DNA from: JAAXHB01 sp965221635
GTDB taxonomy: Bacteria > Actinomycetota > Acidimicrobiia > Acidimicrobiales > Aldehydirespiratoraceae
Direction: 5' to 3'
Assembly (NCBI GenBank): GCA_965221635.1
Contig: OZ244902.1
Location: 992,001 to 1,056,000 of the forward strand
DNA length: 64,000 nt
A model generated the notes under the pieces. The model was not told the origin of the DNA and ran no database searches. It worked only from the letters and a program-made list of their open reading frames with translations. A program made the position numbers and the translations under genes. Positions 7,756-16,622 of the stretch are shown here, piece after piece. Each line of letters begins with the position of its first letter. Positions within the stretch are counted from its first letter, which is position 1.

Positions 7756-10260
7756 CTAGCTGCGCAACGCCTGATTGGACGGGTCATAGGCGGCATCGGC
7801 GAGCACCCGAGCCGTCACCGGCTCGCCGAGCACCATCACCTCCAGTTCCGTGCCGGGAACCGCCGCCGCCGGATCGATGTACGCGAATGCCAGCCCGGAG
7901 TCCACCGTGTAGCCGTAACCCGCGGTGGTGACCAGGCCCACGGGCTCACCGCGATGCAACACCGCGTCGGAGGGCAGCGGCTCGGCAATGGTGGTGTCAA
8001 CCCCAAGGTAGGCAAGCGACCAGCGGGGCCGCTCGGCGCCGGAGGCCACCCGCTCACGCCGCGCCACCACCGCGTCGCGCCCGGTGAAGTCGCCCTTGTC
8101 GGCGCGCACGAAACGCCCAAGGCCGGCGTCGTCGGGGCCAACGTCGTGGGTGAGGTCGGCGCTCACCCTGTAGCCCTTTTCGAGTCGCAGACTGGACAGC
8201 GCGTGGTTGCCGAAGTCGGCGATGCCGTGGGCGGCCCCTGCCTGCCACAACGCCTCGTAGATCGTTTCGAGGGCACCGAGCGGGGCGTGGATCTCCCAAC
8301 CCAGCGACCCGGTGAAGCTCACCCGCAACAACCGCACGCCGGATACCCCGGCCACTGTGGCCTCCCGGGCCGACAGCCAGCGGAACGTGTCGTTGGTGAG
8401 GTCGATGTCGGTGATCTGCGACAGCACCGACCGCGCCGCGGGGCCGCTCAGCGCAATGGTGCCCAAATCGAAGCTGCGTGTGCGCAGGTCGGCTTTGGCG
8501 CCGGGCGGCCAGTGAGCCTCGAAATGCTGCCGGTCCTTGCCCTCGCCCACCGCCGCGGACACAAGGTAGAAGTGATCCTCCGCCAGGCAAGTCACCGTCA
8601 TTTCGCCCTCGATGCGCCCCGCGGGTGTGAGCAGGTAGGTGAGCGAGATCCGCCCCGGTGCGGGGAGCTTGTTGGTGGTCACCGAATCCAGCACCAAGGC
8701 GGCGTCCGGGCCTTGCAGGTCGAACTTGGCGAACGCGGACATGTCCAACAAGCCCACCCGTTCGCGCACCGCTCGCGCCTCTTCGCGCACGGGTTCAAAC
8801 CAGTCGGTGCGACGGAACGCCGTTTTGTCCTCGACCGGCAGCCCGGCCACCGCCGGGAACCACTTGGGGCGTTCCCATCCGTACACCTGGGTGAACACGG
8901 CGTCCTTCGCCTTCATCGTGGGGTACAGCCCGTCGCTGCGATAGGGCCGACACGCCGGTCGTTCCAGCCCAGGCAGCGGTGTCTGGTGCCGGTACTGGTA
9001 GTCCTCCACCCCTTTTGGCTGGCCGTAGCCGGTGGCGTCCTCGGTGGTGAGAAACCCGAACCGGCGAGGGTCGTATCCCCTCACGTTCAGTCCCGGATCG
9101 CCGTGAACCATCCAACGCGCCAGTTCGCGGCCCAGGCCGGGACCGTCGGCCAGGCCCACCTGAACCCCACAAGCCATCCAGAACCCTTCAACCCCGCACG
9201 GCCCGAGCATGGCCTCGCCGTCGGGGGTGTGACTTATGGCGCCCCGGATGGCGGTGGTGATTCCCAGATCCTCCAGGATCGGCATCCTGGTGAACGCCCT
9301 GGCCAGCCACGGCCCGATGCGGTCGTAGTCCGGATCGAACAACGGGTTTTCCAAGTCCCACGAAGGCCCTTCAGGCCACGCCGAGGTGGCGCCCACTTGT
9401 TCGTAGATTCCGATCAGCGCGGCGCTTTGCTCCTGACGGATGTAACCGGACACGAAATCGTCTCGCACCACCGGCAGCTCACCCAACCCGGCGTCGGCTC
9501 GCTCCTTGAACTCCGGCACCACCTCGGTGGTGAGGTAGGTGTGCAAGGCGTTGGCCATCGGCACGTCAACACCCACCATCGTGCCCACCCGATGCGCGTA
9601 GCAACCCGCCGCGTTCACCACGTGCTCGGCACAAACCGTGCCCCGCTCGGTGACAACGTCCCAATCACCGTCACGGCGCCGGTTGATCTCCAGCACCCGA
9701 TTGCGGCGGCTCACCGTGGCGCCCGCCGCCCGAGCTGCGGCGATCATCGCCGCGGCGGCGCCGGAAGGATCCACATGACCATCGAGGGGTGTGTGGATCG
9801 CGCCAAGGATGCCGTCGAGGTTGTAGTACGGGTGCAGTTCGCGAATGCGGCCCGGGTCCACCCATTCGGCGGGAAGCCCCGCGTAGCTCAGCACCCCGAG
9901 CTGCGCCTTGAGCCAGTCCACCTCTACCGGCTCGTAGGCGACGCGCAGGCTCCCGCAGCAGTGCCACGAAATTCCCCCTGGGGTGCTCTCGTGGAAGCGC
10001 GAGTACAGGTCGGTTCCGTAACGGCGGATCTCGGCGAGGGTGTAGCTGCTCACCGAGTGGGTTATCTGCCCCGCGGCGTGCCACGTGGAGCCAGAGTTGA
10101 GTTCGGCTTTCTCCACCAGAAGGGTGTCCACCCAGCCCTGTTCGGCCAGGTGGTACAGCACCGAGGCGCCCATGATCCCCCCGCCGACGATCACCGTGCG
10201 CGCCTGCGCGGGCAAGGCGGCGCCCGCAACCGAAGAACCACCAGTCATCGGTACAACCAT
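7756..10260 (-). CDS. Dimethylglycine/sarcosine dehydrogenase-like flavoprotein with GcvT domain
   Basis: About 834 residues with the two-part architecture of DMGDH/SARDH proteins: an N-terminal FAD oxidoreductase domain (VIVGGGIMGASVLYHLAEQG, residues about 20-400) and a C-terminal glycine-cleavage T-like folate domain (about 440-830, ending in the GcvT beta-barrel). GSTWHAAG matches the segment where mammalian DMGDH carries FAD covalently on histidine. Such enzymes oxidatively remove an N-methyl group and pass the carbon to tetrahydrofolate. Possible starts are ATG 10260, ATG 10248 and GTG 10272; 10260 is chosen. It is divergent from the RpiR regulator gene across a short promoter region, which implies joint regulation. 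The substrate is probably a tertiary N-methyl amino acid. Confidence 0.88.
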   Translation of the reverse strand: MVVPMTGGSSVAGAALPAQARTVIVGGGIMGASVLYHLAEQGWVDTLLVEKAELNSGSTWHAAGQITHSVSSYTLAEIRRYGTDLYSRFHESTPGGISWHCCGSLRVAYEPVEVDWLKAQLGVLSYAGLPAEWVDPGRIRELHPYYNLDGILGAIHTPLDGHVDPSGAAAAMIAAARAAGATVSRRNRVLEINRRRDGDWDVVTERGTVCAEHVVNAAGCYAHRVGTMVGVDVPMANALHTYLTTEVVPEFKERADAGLGELPVVRDDFVSGYIRQEQSAALIGIYEQVGATSAWPEGPSWDLENPLFDPDYDRIGPWLARAFTRMPILEDLGITTAIRGAISHTPDGEAMLGPCGVEGFWMACGVQVGLADGPGLGRELARWMVHGDPGLNVRGYDPRRFGFLTTEDATGYGQPKGVEDYQYRHQTPLPGLERPACRPYRSDGLYPTMKAKDAVFTQVYGWERPKWFPAVAGLPVEDKTAFRRTDWFEPVREEARAVRERVGLLDMSAFAKFDLQGPDAALVLDSVTTNKLPAPGRISLTYLLTPAGRIEGEMTVTCLAEDHFYLVSAAVGEGKDRQHFEAHWPPGAKADLRTRSFDLGTIALSGPAARSVLSQITDIDLTNDTFRWLSAREATVAGVSGVRLLRVSFTGSLGWEIHAPLGALETIYEALWQAGAAHGIADFGNHALSSLRLEKGYRVSADLTHDVGPDDAGLGRFVRADKGDFTGRDAVVARRERVASGAERPRWSLAYLGVDTTIAEPLPSDAVLHRGEPVGLVTTAGYGYTVDSGLAFAYIDPAAAVPGTELEVMVLGEPVTARVLADAAYDPSNQALRS

Positions 10261-10266
10261 ACCAGT

Positions 10267-10295
10267 TTGCACAAACCATGTGACGTTTGTATTAT
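10267..10295 (+). promoter_or_regulatory. Promoter of the rpiR-type gene, positioned for a leaderless mRNA
   Basis: TTGCAC (10267-10272), 17-bp spacer, TATTAT (10290-10295). The GTG start codon at 10302 lies at the position expected for the first transcribed base, and no ribosome-binding site precedes it. The hexamers stand out in otherwise GC-rich DNA. Confidence 0.65.
10271..10290. promoter_or_regulatory. Candidate operator in the divergent promoter
   Basis: Inverted repeat ACAAAC-N8-GTTTGT lies within the spacer of the promoter above, and a third half-site, GTTTG, starts at 10265. It sits between the divergent flavoprotein and regulator genes, so an RpiR dimer bound here could control both directions. 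Binding is inferred, not shown. Confidence 0.5.
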
Positions 10296-10301
10296 GGGCT
10301 T

Positions 10302-11177
10302 GTGGGCACGTTGGCGGCCGAAACCGCGCTTGATCGTCTCACCGAAGCGCTCGACGACCTGAGCCCCCAGGTGCGCGTGGCCGCCCGGTACGCCATCGAC
10401 AACCCGGCGGAGATCGCGGTCACATCGATGCGGCAACTCGCCGAAGCGGCAGGGGTGCAGCCCAACACCATGGTTCGCATGGCGCGAAGCGTGGGGTTCG
10501 ACGGCTACGACGACTTCCGTGAACCCTTCAGAGCCGCCGCGAGCCGGGCCGCGCCATCATTTCCGGATCGGGCGCGCTGGTTGCAGTCCCTCAACGCCGG
10601 GGGGCGCCACGGTGAGCTGCTGGCGCACATGGCCGCGGCAGCGTTGCGCAACGTGGAGGAGCTGTACGAAGGCCTCGACAGCGCCCGGCTCAAGGAGGCG
10701 GCGGATCTGATACTGGCGGCGGGCCGGGTGAACGTGCTGGGCATGGGCACAGCGCAGTTCCTCGCCGAGAACTTCTGTTACGTGGCGGCGATGATCGGCG
10801 CCGACGCGCACGCCATTCCCGGCGCCGGGCGTCTTCCGGTGGACGACATCGGCGAGCTTGGCGAAGGCGACGTTCTGGTGGCGATGACGTTCGCCCCGTA
10901 CCGCACCGAAATCGTGGAGGCCACAACCTTCGCGGCTGAGCGGGGTGTGAGCCTGATCGCCATAAGCGACAGTCGCGCCGCGCCGATCTGCACCGGCGCC
11001 GATCACGTTTTTGCGGTGCCCACCGCCACCCCGCAGTACTTCCTGAGCGTTGTGGCCGCGGCCGCGTTGCTGGAGACGATCCTGGCGTTCATGGCCGCGG
11101 ACACCACCGTGGACGCCGCCGCGGCGCTCGAGGGATTCCACCAGCGACGCCGCCAAATCGGCATCTACACCGACTGA
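10302..11177 (+). CDS. RpiR-family transcriptional regulator (HTH + SIS)
   Basis: An N-terminal RpiR helix-turn-helix (about residues 1-80: NPAEIAVTSMRQLAEAAGVQPNTMVRMARSVGF, cited in part) is followed by a SIS sugar/phosphate-type sensor domain (about 125-255: RVNVLGMGTAQFLAENFCYV, GEGDVLVAMTFAPYRTE). The protein is 291 residues from the GTG at 10302. It is divergent from the DMGDH-like gene and upstream of the HisC-like, Rieske and PrpD-like genes, so it is the likely regulator of the whole island. Regulators of this family often sense an intermediate of the pathway they control. An in-frame TTG at 10287 would fall inside the -10 region and is unlikely. Confidence 0.9.
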   Translation: MGTLAAETALDRLTEALDDLSPQVRVAARYAIDNPAEIAVTSMRQLAEAAGVQPNTMVRMARSVGFDGYDDFREPFRAAASRAAPSFPDRARWLQSLNAGGRHGELLAHMAAAALRNVEELYEGLDSARLKEAADLILAAGRVNVLGMGTAQFLAENFCYVAAMIGADAHAIPGAGRLPVDDIGELGEGDVLVAMTFAPYRTEIVEATTFAAERGVSLIAISDSRAAPICTGADHVFAVPTATPQYFLSVVAAAALLETILAFMAADTTVDAAAALEGFHQRRRQIGIYTD

Positions 11178-11292
11178 TGCGCCGGCGAACAGGTTCCGCC
11201 TTCGGCGCTTCCTTCGGCTGCAACGCGCCCGCCGAGGCCACGCCGCTCACCGGGCGTCCGATCCCCACAATTCAAAGCGAGAGGACCCGCAC

Positions 11293-12423
11293 GTGAAGCT
11301 CGCCCATCCACAACTTGACAGTGTCGAGTACTACCAGCCGGGACTGCCACGCGATTACGTGGCGGATCGTTACGGCCTCGACCCTGCGACGATCGCCAAG
11401 CTCGGCTCCGCCGAGAATCCCCTGGGCCCGTCACCAGCGGCAATGGCCGCCGTTGGCGACGCAGTGAGCCGCATGGACTTGTACGCCTCGTGGACTGCCG
11501 AGGAGTTGCGCCAGAAGTTGGCCGACACCTACCCCGGCGCGGGAAGCACCCCGCAGAACTACATCTGCGGAGCGGGCGAGACCGAGCTGATATCGATGAC
11601 GATTCGGGCCTTCAGCGAGCCGGGGGGTGTGGTTCAGATGCCCGGGCCGTGTTTCCCGATCTATCACCTGTTTGCCGAAGCCGAAGGCCGCGAAGCGAAC
11701 CTGGTGTTCGACGCCACGATGCGACCTTCAATGGCGCTCGACCCCGACGCCTACATCGCGGCCATCGGCGACCGCACCCGCATTGTGTTCGTCACCAACC
11801 CGCACTCGCCGTCGGGCACGTGGCTTGCCGAGGCGGAGGTGCGCCGCATCATCGAAGCCGCGGCCGCGGTGGACGCACTGGTGGTGCTCGACGAGGCGTA
11901 CGTTCACTATTCCGACACCGACGGCCACATTCACCTCGCGGGCGAGTACCCCAACGTGCTGGTGCTGCGAACCTTTTCCAAGGCTTTCGGACTGGCCGGG
12001 CTGCGATTGGGCTTCGGGGTGGCCGACCGTCGCATCATCGACGTGTTGTTGGCGGTGAAGCCCACATGGAACGTCGGTCAACTCCAGATCGCAGGCGGGA
12101 TCGCCGCCCTGGACGACCACCGACACGTGAAGGCCACCGTTGAGTTGATAGCCGACGGACGGAACTACGCCGCCGGCCGTTTCGAGCGCGAACTCGACCG
12201 CTTCCGGATGGTGCCCGGCTCAAGATCGAACTTCTTTTTGGTTGAACTGATCGACCCCGACATCACTTCGCCCGAGGTGTTCGAGGGCTTGCTTCAGCGG
12301 GGAGTGATCGTGAAGGACGGGTCGATCAGCTTCCGCGGCCTCGGAAAGCGTTTCCTTAGAGCCGACGCGAGCAAACGCGAGAACATGGACCGTCTCGTGG
12401 ACGCGCTCAAGGAGCTTCCGTGA
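11293..12423 (+). CDS. Class I/II PLP aminotransferase, HisC-like
   Basis: Fold-type I PLP enzyme of 376 residues. Motifs: KLGSAENPLGPSPAA near the N-terminus, YICGAGETELI, TNPHSPSGTW, VVLDEAYVHYSD and the PLP-lysine motif RTFSKAFGLAGLRLGF, all typical of histidinol-phosphate aminotransferase relatives. The GTG at 11293 is chosen because GAGAGGA precedes it by about seven bases. The gene is not in a histidine operon but lies between the RpiR gene and a Rieske oxygenase. A role in moving an amino group within the catabolic pathway is therefore more likely than histidine synthesis. Confidence 0.85.
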   Translation: MKLAHPQLDSVEYYQPGLPRDYVADRYGLDPATIAKLGSAENPLGPSPAAMAAVGDAVSRMDLYASWTAEELRQKLADTYPGAGSTPQNYICGAGETELISMTIRAFSEPGGVVQMPGPCFPIYHLFAEAEGREANLVFDATMRPSMALDPDAYIAAIGDRTRIVFVTNPHSPSGTWLAEAEVRRIIEAAAAVDALVVLDEAYVHYSDTDGHIHLAGEYPNVLVLRTFSKAFGLAGLRLGFGVADRRIIDVLLAVKPTWNVGQLQIAGGIAALDDHRHVKATVELIADGRNYAAGRFERELDRFRMVPGSRSNFFLVELIDPDITSPEVFEGLLQRGVIVKDGSISFRGLGKRFLRADASKRENMDRLVDALKELP

Positions 12424-12463
12424 AACCGCCTGGGGCGGGCCCGCAAGTCTGAAAGGAGCCACC

Positions 12464-13672
12464 ATGAGTTCTGCGTTGTCAACCAACGTCGCGACGGCCA
12501 AACCCGATGGTGGCCGCGCGGCCGGTGCTGCTGCTTTGCCGGGACGACTCGAGTTCTCCGATTTCGGCCATCCGTTGGGGCTGCCGGGAGGCTGCTACAC
12601 CGACGAGGCCTTGTTCGCCCAGGAGATGGACTTGGTGTTCGCCCGGAGTTGGCACCTGGTGGGCCATGTCTCGCAGGTGAGCAACAAGGGTCAGGTGCTG
12701 GTCGCGATGGTTGGGCCCGAGCAGGTGATCCTCACCCATGACGGCGCCAGGCGGCATGCCTTTTTCAACGTGTGCCGTCATCGGGGTCACCGTCTCGTCA
12801 CGGCCGACAACGGCGACCGAGCGGCGGATTGTGATGCGGGGGTGCCGTTCGAGACGCACCGCAGCGATTCGCTCACGTGCGGGTACCACGCATGGGTGTA
12901 CGGGTTCGACGGCACGTTGATGCACGCCCGCGGCGAACAAGTGGGCGACATCCGCATCCCTTCGGTGCGGGTGGAGGAGCTGGCGGGCTTCCTGTACGTG
13001 AACCTCGATGAGGGCGCGGCCCCGCTGGCCGAAACGGCGCCCGGTGTGGAGGCCGAAGTGCTGGCCGCGGCGCCCGACGCACGCAATCGGGTTCTCACTC
13101 ACCGGCGCACGCACCTCATACACGCCAACTGGAAGGTGGCGGTGGAGAATTACAACGAGTGCTACCACTGCCCCAACGTCCACAAGGCGTTCACCAAGTC
13201 GGTGGTATCGCCAGGCAGTTACCGCATCCACCTTGACCGCGATGTGATCCGTCACCATGCCGGATCCGCGGCCGCCGAGCGAACCAACTACAGCGGCCCC
13301 TATGCCGGTGACACCAGCGACTACCTGGCGTGCTTCTTGTGGCCCGCGAGCTCCATTCAGTGCTACCCGGGCGGGGAGTTGAACACCTTCAGGTGGGTGC
13401 CGATCGGCGTGTCGGAAACGTTGATGATTCGCGAATGGTGGCTGCATGAAACCGAACCCACCCCGAACCAGGCCGAGAAGATCCGTTTCGATTGGGCCAC
13501 CACCGTGGCCGAGGACCTGTCGGTGATGGAATCGGTTCAACAGGGCGTGGCCAGCCGCAGCTACCAGCCGGGCCCTCTGGTGACCCATCCCAGCGGCGTC
13601 GCCGGAACCCACAGCGAAGACTCGGTGCCACACCTGCACTCCCTGCTGAGACGAGACCTCAACCCGCAGTGA
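12464..13672 (+). CDS. Rieske [2Fe-2S] oxygenase alpha subunit, betaine demethylase-like
   Basis: Ring-hydroxylating-oxygenase fold, 402 residues. The Rieske ligands are CRHRGHR and, further on, CGYHAW (residues about 105 and 143). The mononuclear iron site contains NYNECYHCPNVH. These are shared by glycine-betaine, carnitine and stachydrine monooxygenases as well as aromatic dioxygenases. Such enzymes hydroxylate an N-methyl group, which leaves as formaldehyde. AAGGAG precedes the ATG. No reductase subunit is adjacent, so electrons must come from a partner encoded elsewhere. Coupling with the DMGDH-like flavoprotein suggests successive N-demethylations. Confidence 0.88.
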   Translation: MSSALSTNVATAKPDGGRAAGAAALPGRLEFSDFGHPLGLPGGCYTDEALFAQEMDLVFARSWHLVGHVSQVSNKGQVLVAMVGPEQVILTHDGARRHAFFNVCRHRGHRLVTADNGDRAADCDAGVPFETHRSDSLTCGYHAWVYGFDGTLMHARGEQVGDIRIPSVRVEELAGFLYVNLDEGAAPLAETAPGVEAEVLAAAPDARNRVLTHRRTHLIHANWKVAVENYNECYHCPNVHKAFTKSVVSPGSYRIHLDRDVIRHHAGSAAAERTNYSGPYAGDTSDYLACFLWPASSIQCYPGGELNTFRWVPIGVSETLMIREWWLHETEPTPNQAEKIRFDWATTVAEDLSVMESVQQGVASRSYQPGPLVTHPSGVAGTHSEDSVPHLHSLLRRDLNPQ

Positions 13673-15096
13673 CCGAAACCGCCACCGAGGCCCTCGCAGG
13701 CTTCCTCACGGGCCGACCCTCCGGCGTGGCCCAAAGACGGGCCACGGCCAGGCTGTGCCTGCTCGACACGATCGGGTCGATGCTGTTCGGTTCCCGCACG
13801 CCGTGGTCTCGCGCCGCGGCGGCATTCGCGCGTGCCCAAGGCGCCGACCGCGGGCCGTGCGCCGTTGTTGGAGCCGGCTGGGCAACCACTGCGGCGATGG
13901 CCGCGTTCGCCAACGGCGCCGCCGCGCACGGTTTCGAGCTGGACGACGTTCACGAGGAGGCCATCTCCCATCCCGGTGCGGTGTGCGTGCCTGTGGCGTT
14001 GGCGGTCGCCGCCGACTTGCAATCGGCACGAGGCCGTCAAGGGGCCTCACCAGCCTTTGGTTCGGCCACGGTGAGCGGCGCCGATCTGCTCGACGCGATC
14101 GTGGTGGGCTACGAGGCCATGGGGCGCGCCGGGATTGCCGTTGGGGCTCCCTGGCACATGCGTCACGGGTTTCATCCCACCGGACAGTCAGGGGTGTTCG
14201 GCGCCGCCGCCACCGCCGGTCACCTGCTCGGACTGGACGCCGAGCGGTTGACCGCGGCGCTGGGCATCGCCGCCACGTTCGCCTCGGGACTCACCGAGTT
14301 CACAGCCAGCGGTGGGGACACCAAGCGTCTCCACGCCGGGCGGGCGGCCGAGGGCGGACTCACCGCGGCCTACCTTGCGGCGGCCGGCTTCGAGGGCCCC
14401 GCCGCCGGGCTCGACGGGCGTTACGGCTTTTGCCGGGTAACGAGTCCACAACCGGCGCTGCACCTGCTTCTGGATGCGCTGGGCGAGCGTTGGATGATCG
14501 ACGAGATCACCATCAAACCCTTCGCGTCGTGCAGCGACGTTCACCCGCTGATCGAGGCGGCTCAACAAATCCGGGCAGAGGGCGTCCACCCGGGCCGGAT
14601 CTCTTCGATCGTTGCGCATGCTTCGTCCAAGGCGGTGGAGCAGAACGCTCAGGACGGCACCGTGTCGGTGATGGCCGCGCAGTACAGCGCACCGTTCAAC
14701 ATCGCGGCCGCGTTCGTGGCCGACCCGGCTGATCCCGACACCTACCACCCGTCACGCATAGCCGCCGGCGACGTTGCGGCCCTTCAGGCCAAGGTGCAGC
14801 CCCTGCGGGCCGATCCCGCCTATGACGCAACCTACGCCTGGAAGATGTCGGGGCGCCTTGAGGTGACCATGGTTGACGGCACCACCATCACCCGAGCGGT
14901 GGAGGGCCAGAAGGGGTCAATGCACAATCCGCTCACCGCAGACGAGGTGGAGGCGAAGCTCACACGGGTGGCGTCGGTGGGGGCCGGTCACCGTCATCAG
15001 ATCATCGCCGCGGTGCGCGACCTGGAATCCAGCGCGCACATCGGCGGGTTGCTCACAGCTCTGGCCGAGGTTCCCGAACTTCCCCCCTGGCCCTGA
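13669..15096 (+). CDS. MmgE/PrpD family protein
   Basis: 475 residues from a GTG whose last two bases and the following A form the TGA stop of the Rieske gene (four-base overlap, so translation is probably coupled). Motifs: ANGAAAHGFELDDVHEE near residue 85, HPTGQSGVFGAAATAGHLLGL, and FASCSDVHPLIEA. These are typical of the MmgE/PrpD family, which includes 2-methylcitrate dehydratase and several dehydratases or isomerases. No other methylcitrate-cycle genes are near, so a dehydratase/isomerase step in the island's own pathway is more likely. It is the last gene of the plus-strand arm. Confidence 0.88.
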   Translation: MTETATEALAGFLTGRPSGVAQRRATARLCLLDTIGSMLFGSRTPWSRAAAAFARAQGADRGPCAVVGAGWATTAAMAAFANGAAAHGFELDDVHEEAISHPGAVCVPVALAVAADLQSARGRQGASPAFGSATVSGADLLDAIVVGYEAMGRAGIAVGAPWHMRHGFHPTGQSGVFGAAATAGHLLGLDAERLTAALGIAATFASGLTEFTASGGDTKRLHAGRAAEGGLTAAYLAAAGFEGPAAGLDGRYGFCRVTSPQPALHLLLDALGERWMIDEITIKPFASCSDVHPLIEAAQQIRAEGVHPGRISSIVAHASSKAVEQNAQDGTVSVMAAQYSAPFNIAAAFVADPADPDTYHPSRIAAGDVAALQAKVQPLRADPAYDATYAWKMSGRLEVTMVDGTTITRAVEGQKGSMHNPLTADEVEAKLTRVASVGAGHRHQIIAAVRDLESSAHIGGLLTALAEVPELPPWP

Positions 15097-15168
15097 CCCC
15101 GGCGTCCGCGCCCACCCGCAGGGTGCGCCGGGCTGCTCAGCCGCACGGGCCGGCAGCGACGGCGGGCG

Positions 15169-16533
15169 TCACGCTTCGGCGGTGTCTGCGTGCCAGTTTC
15201 GCAGTGCTTGTTCGGCCTCGCCGCGTGTGAGCGGGCCGCGCTGCAACCCGAGTTCGGAAAGAAAGTTGATCGCCTCCCCCACCCGGGGGCCAGGCGACAA
15301 CCCGAGCAGGCTCATCACGTCTTGGCCGCTCAGCGGCGGGTGCAGGTCTGCGGGCCGCTCGCGTTGTGCCAAGTCGCCGGCTGCTGCTTCGAAATCGTCC
15401 ACCGGAGTGGTCGCCTGGCCACGGACCTGCGCCCGCAGGCGTGCCACGCTCACGGCTTCGTCCAGGGCGCCGTCCCACCGGCGGATCACCCGACGCACCT
15501 CGGGCAGCCGCCCGCCCGAAGCGATGATCGCGTCGGCTGCGGTCATCAGCGCGGCCACTTCGGTTATCAGGCTCACCGGGCTCCGCAAGGCCCGCAGCCG
15601 TTCGGTGGCCGCATCCGGCGAGACGCCCGCGAACAGGGCCGCCCAGCGCAGTTTCGACTCAGGCCCAACGCTGCTGATCCCGCCGATCGGCGTAACCGCT
15701 GTGGGCTGTTGTCGAACGCCCGAGGGTTGGGCTTCTTGACCGGCGCCCGGCGGCGTGGGGCTTGACGCCTCGGGCACCACACGGCGCAACAACCCGGTCT
15801 CAACAAGGAACTCCAGTCCTCGCCGGGGATCCGCTGTTACCAGCAGTCGTTGCAGTTCGTCACGAATCCGCTCCGCGGACACCACGGCCAGGCGGTCACC
15901 CATTGCCGTTGCCGCGGCCACAAGCTCCGGCTGGGGTTCAAGCCCGAAACGGGCCGAGAAGCGGGCCGCTCGCAGCATGCGCAACGGGTCGTCACCGAAG
16001 GACACCTCCGGCGCCAAAGGGGTACGAAGTCTGCGGCCGGCCAGATCGGCCCTGCCGCCGCAAGGGTCGATCAGTGTTGCGTCGGCCACGTCCACCGCCA
16101 TTGCGTTCACGGTGAAGTCCCGGCGGTGAAGGTCCTCGTGCAGGTCGGTTCCGAAGGTCACCACGGGTTTGCGGGACTTGGGGTCGTAACGCTCGGCGCG
16201 GTGGGTTGTGATCTCCATGGTGCGCCCGTCGATCACGAAACCGGCCGTGCCGAAACGTCGACCTGCGGTCCACACCGCGGAGGCGATTGGTTCCACCAGC
16301 GACAACACCACATCCACCGCGGCGTCGGTGGTGGCGTCGAGGTCGTTGCTGCGCTCCGCCTCGGGCAGCCCCACCAGGGCGTCGCGAACCACCCCACCAA
16401 CGAGGTAAAGCCGATGACCGGCACGCTCCAACAAACGATGAACCGGCGCAACGGCCGCCAGAGCATCCTCGAGCGACACCGGCAGATCCGCGGTGGTCCG
16501 GCTTGGCGTTTCGGGGGTGGGCGGCGAACCCAT
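15169..16533 (-). CDS. pcnA: CCA tRNA nucleotidyltransferase lacking its HD domain
   Basis: Adds or repairs the 3' CCA of tRNAs. The N-terminal nucleotidyltransferase domain shows LYLVGGVVRDALVG, SNDLDATTDA, RRFGTAGFVIDGRTMEITTHR and RRDFTVNAMAVD. The RNA-binding part has FGDDPLRMLRAARFSARFG and SAERIRDELQRLL. The C-terminus ends with GQDVMSLLGLSPGPRVGEA, as in actinobacterial relatives. The usual HD phosphohydrolase segment between these parts is replaced by a Pro/Gly-rich stretch and LRWAALFAGVSPDAATERL, which lacks the His-Asp motifs. The length is 454 residues. It is the pcnA of the origin-region synteny block. Confidence 0.93.
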   Translation of the reverse strand: MGSPPTPETPSRTTADLPVSLEDALAAVAPVHRLLERAGHRLYLVGGVVRDALVGLPEAERSNDLDATTDAAVDVVLSLVEPIASAVWTAGRRFGTAGFVIDGRTMEITTHRAERYDPKSRKPVVTFGTDLHEDLHRRDFTVNAMAVDVADATLIDPCGGRADLAGRRLRTPLAPEVSFGDDPLRMLRAARFSARFGLEPQPELVAAATAMGDRLAVVSAERIRDELQRLLVTADPRRGLEFLVETGLLRRVVPEASSPTPPGAGQEAQPSGVRQQPTAVTPIGGISSVGPESKLRWAALFAGVSPDAATERLRALRSPVSLITEVAALMTAADAIIASGGRLPEVRRVIRRWDGALDEAVSVARLRAQVRGQATTPVDDFEAAAGDLAQRERPADLHPPLSGQDVMSLLGLSPGPRVGEAINFLSELGLQRGPLTRGEAEQALRNWHADTAEA

Positions 16534-16571
16534 CAGATTCGCCGCGGTGCGAAGCCGTGCGCCTTGTGCCT

Positions 16572-16622
16572 GCGCAAGGTCGTGTCGGGCAAGGTCGCCC
16601 TACGGGGCAAAGTCGTCTTGTG
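16572..16622. repeat. Short degenerate repeat (15/18 bp) at the pcnA-deacetylase border
   Basis: GCAAGGTCG occurs at 16574 and 16589 and a variant, GCAAAGTCG, at 16607, giving spacings of 15 and 18 bp. Two consecutive 18-bp units are GGGCAAGGTCGCCCTACG and GGGCAAAGTCGTCTTGTG. The array overlaps the 3' end of the deacetylase-like gene. Confidence 0.6.

Noticed and set aside
7954..10362. 802-codon plus-strand frame opposite the DMGDH-like gene
   Set aside because: Its composition (Gly/His/Arg-rich) is typical of an antisense shadow and the opposite strand has a convincing conserved enzyme.
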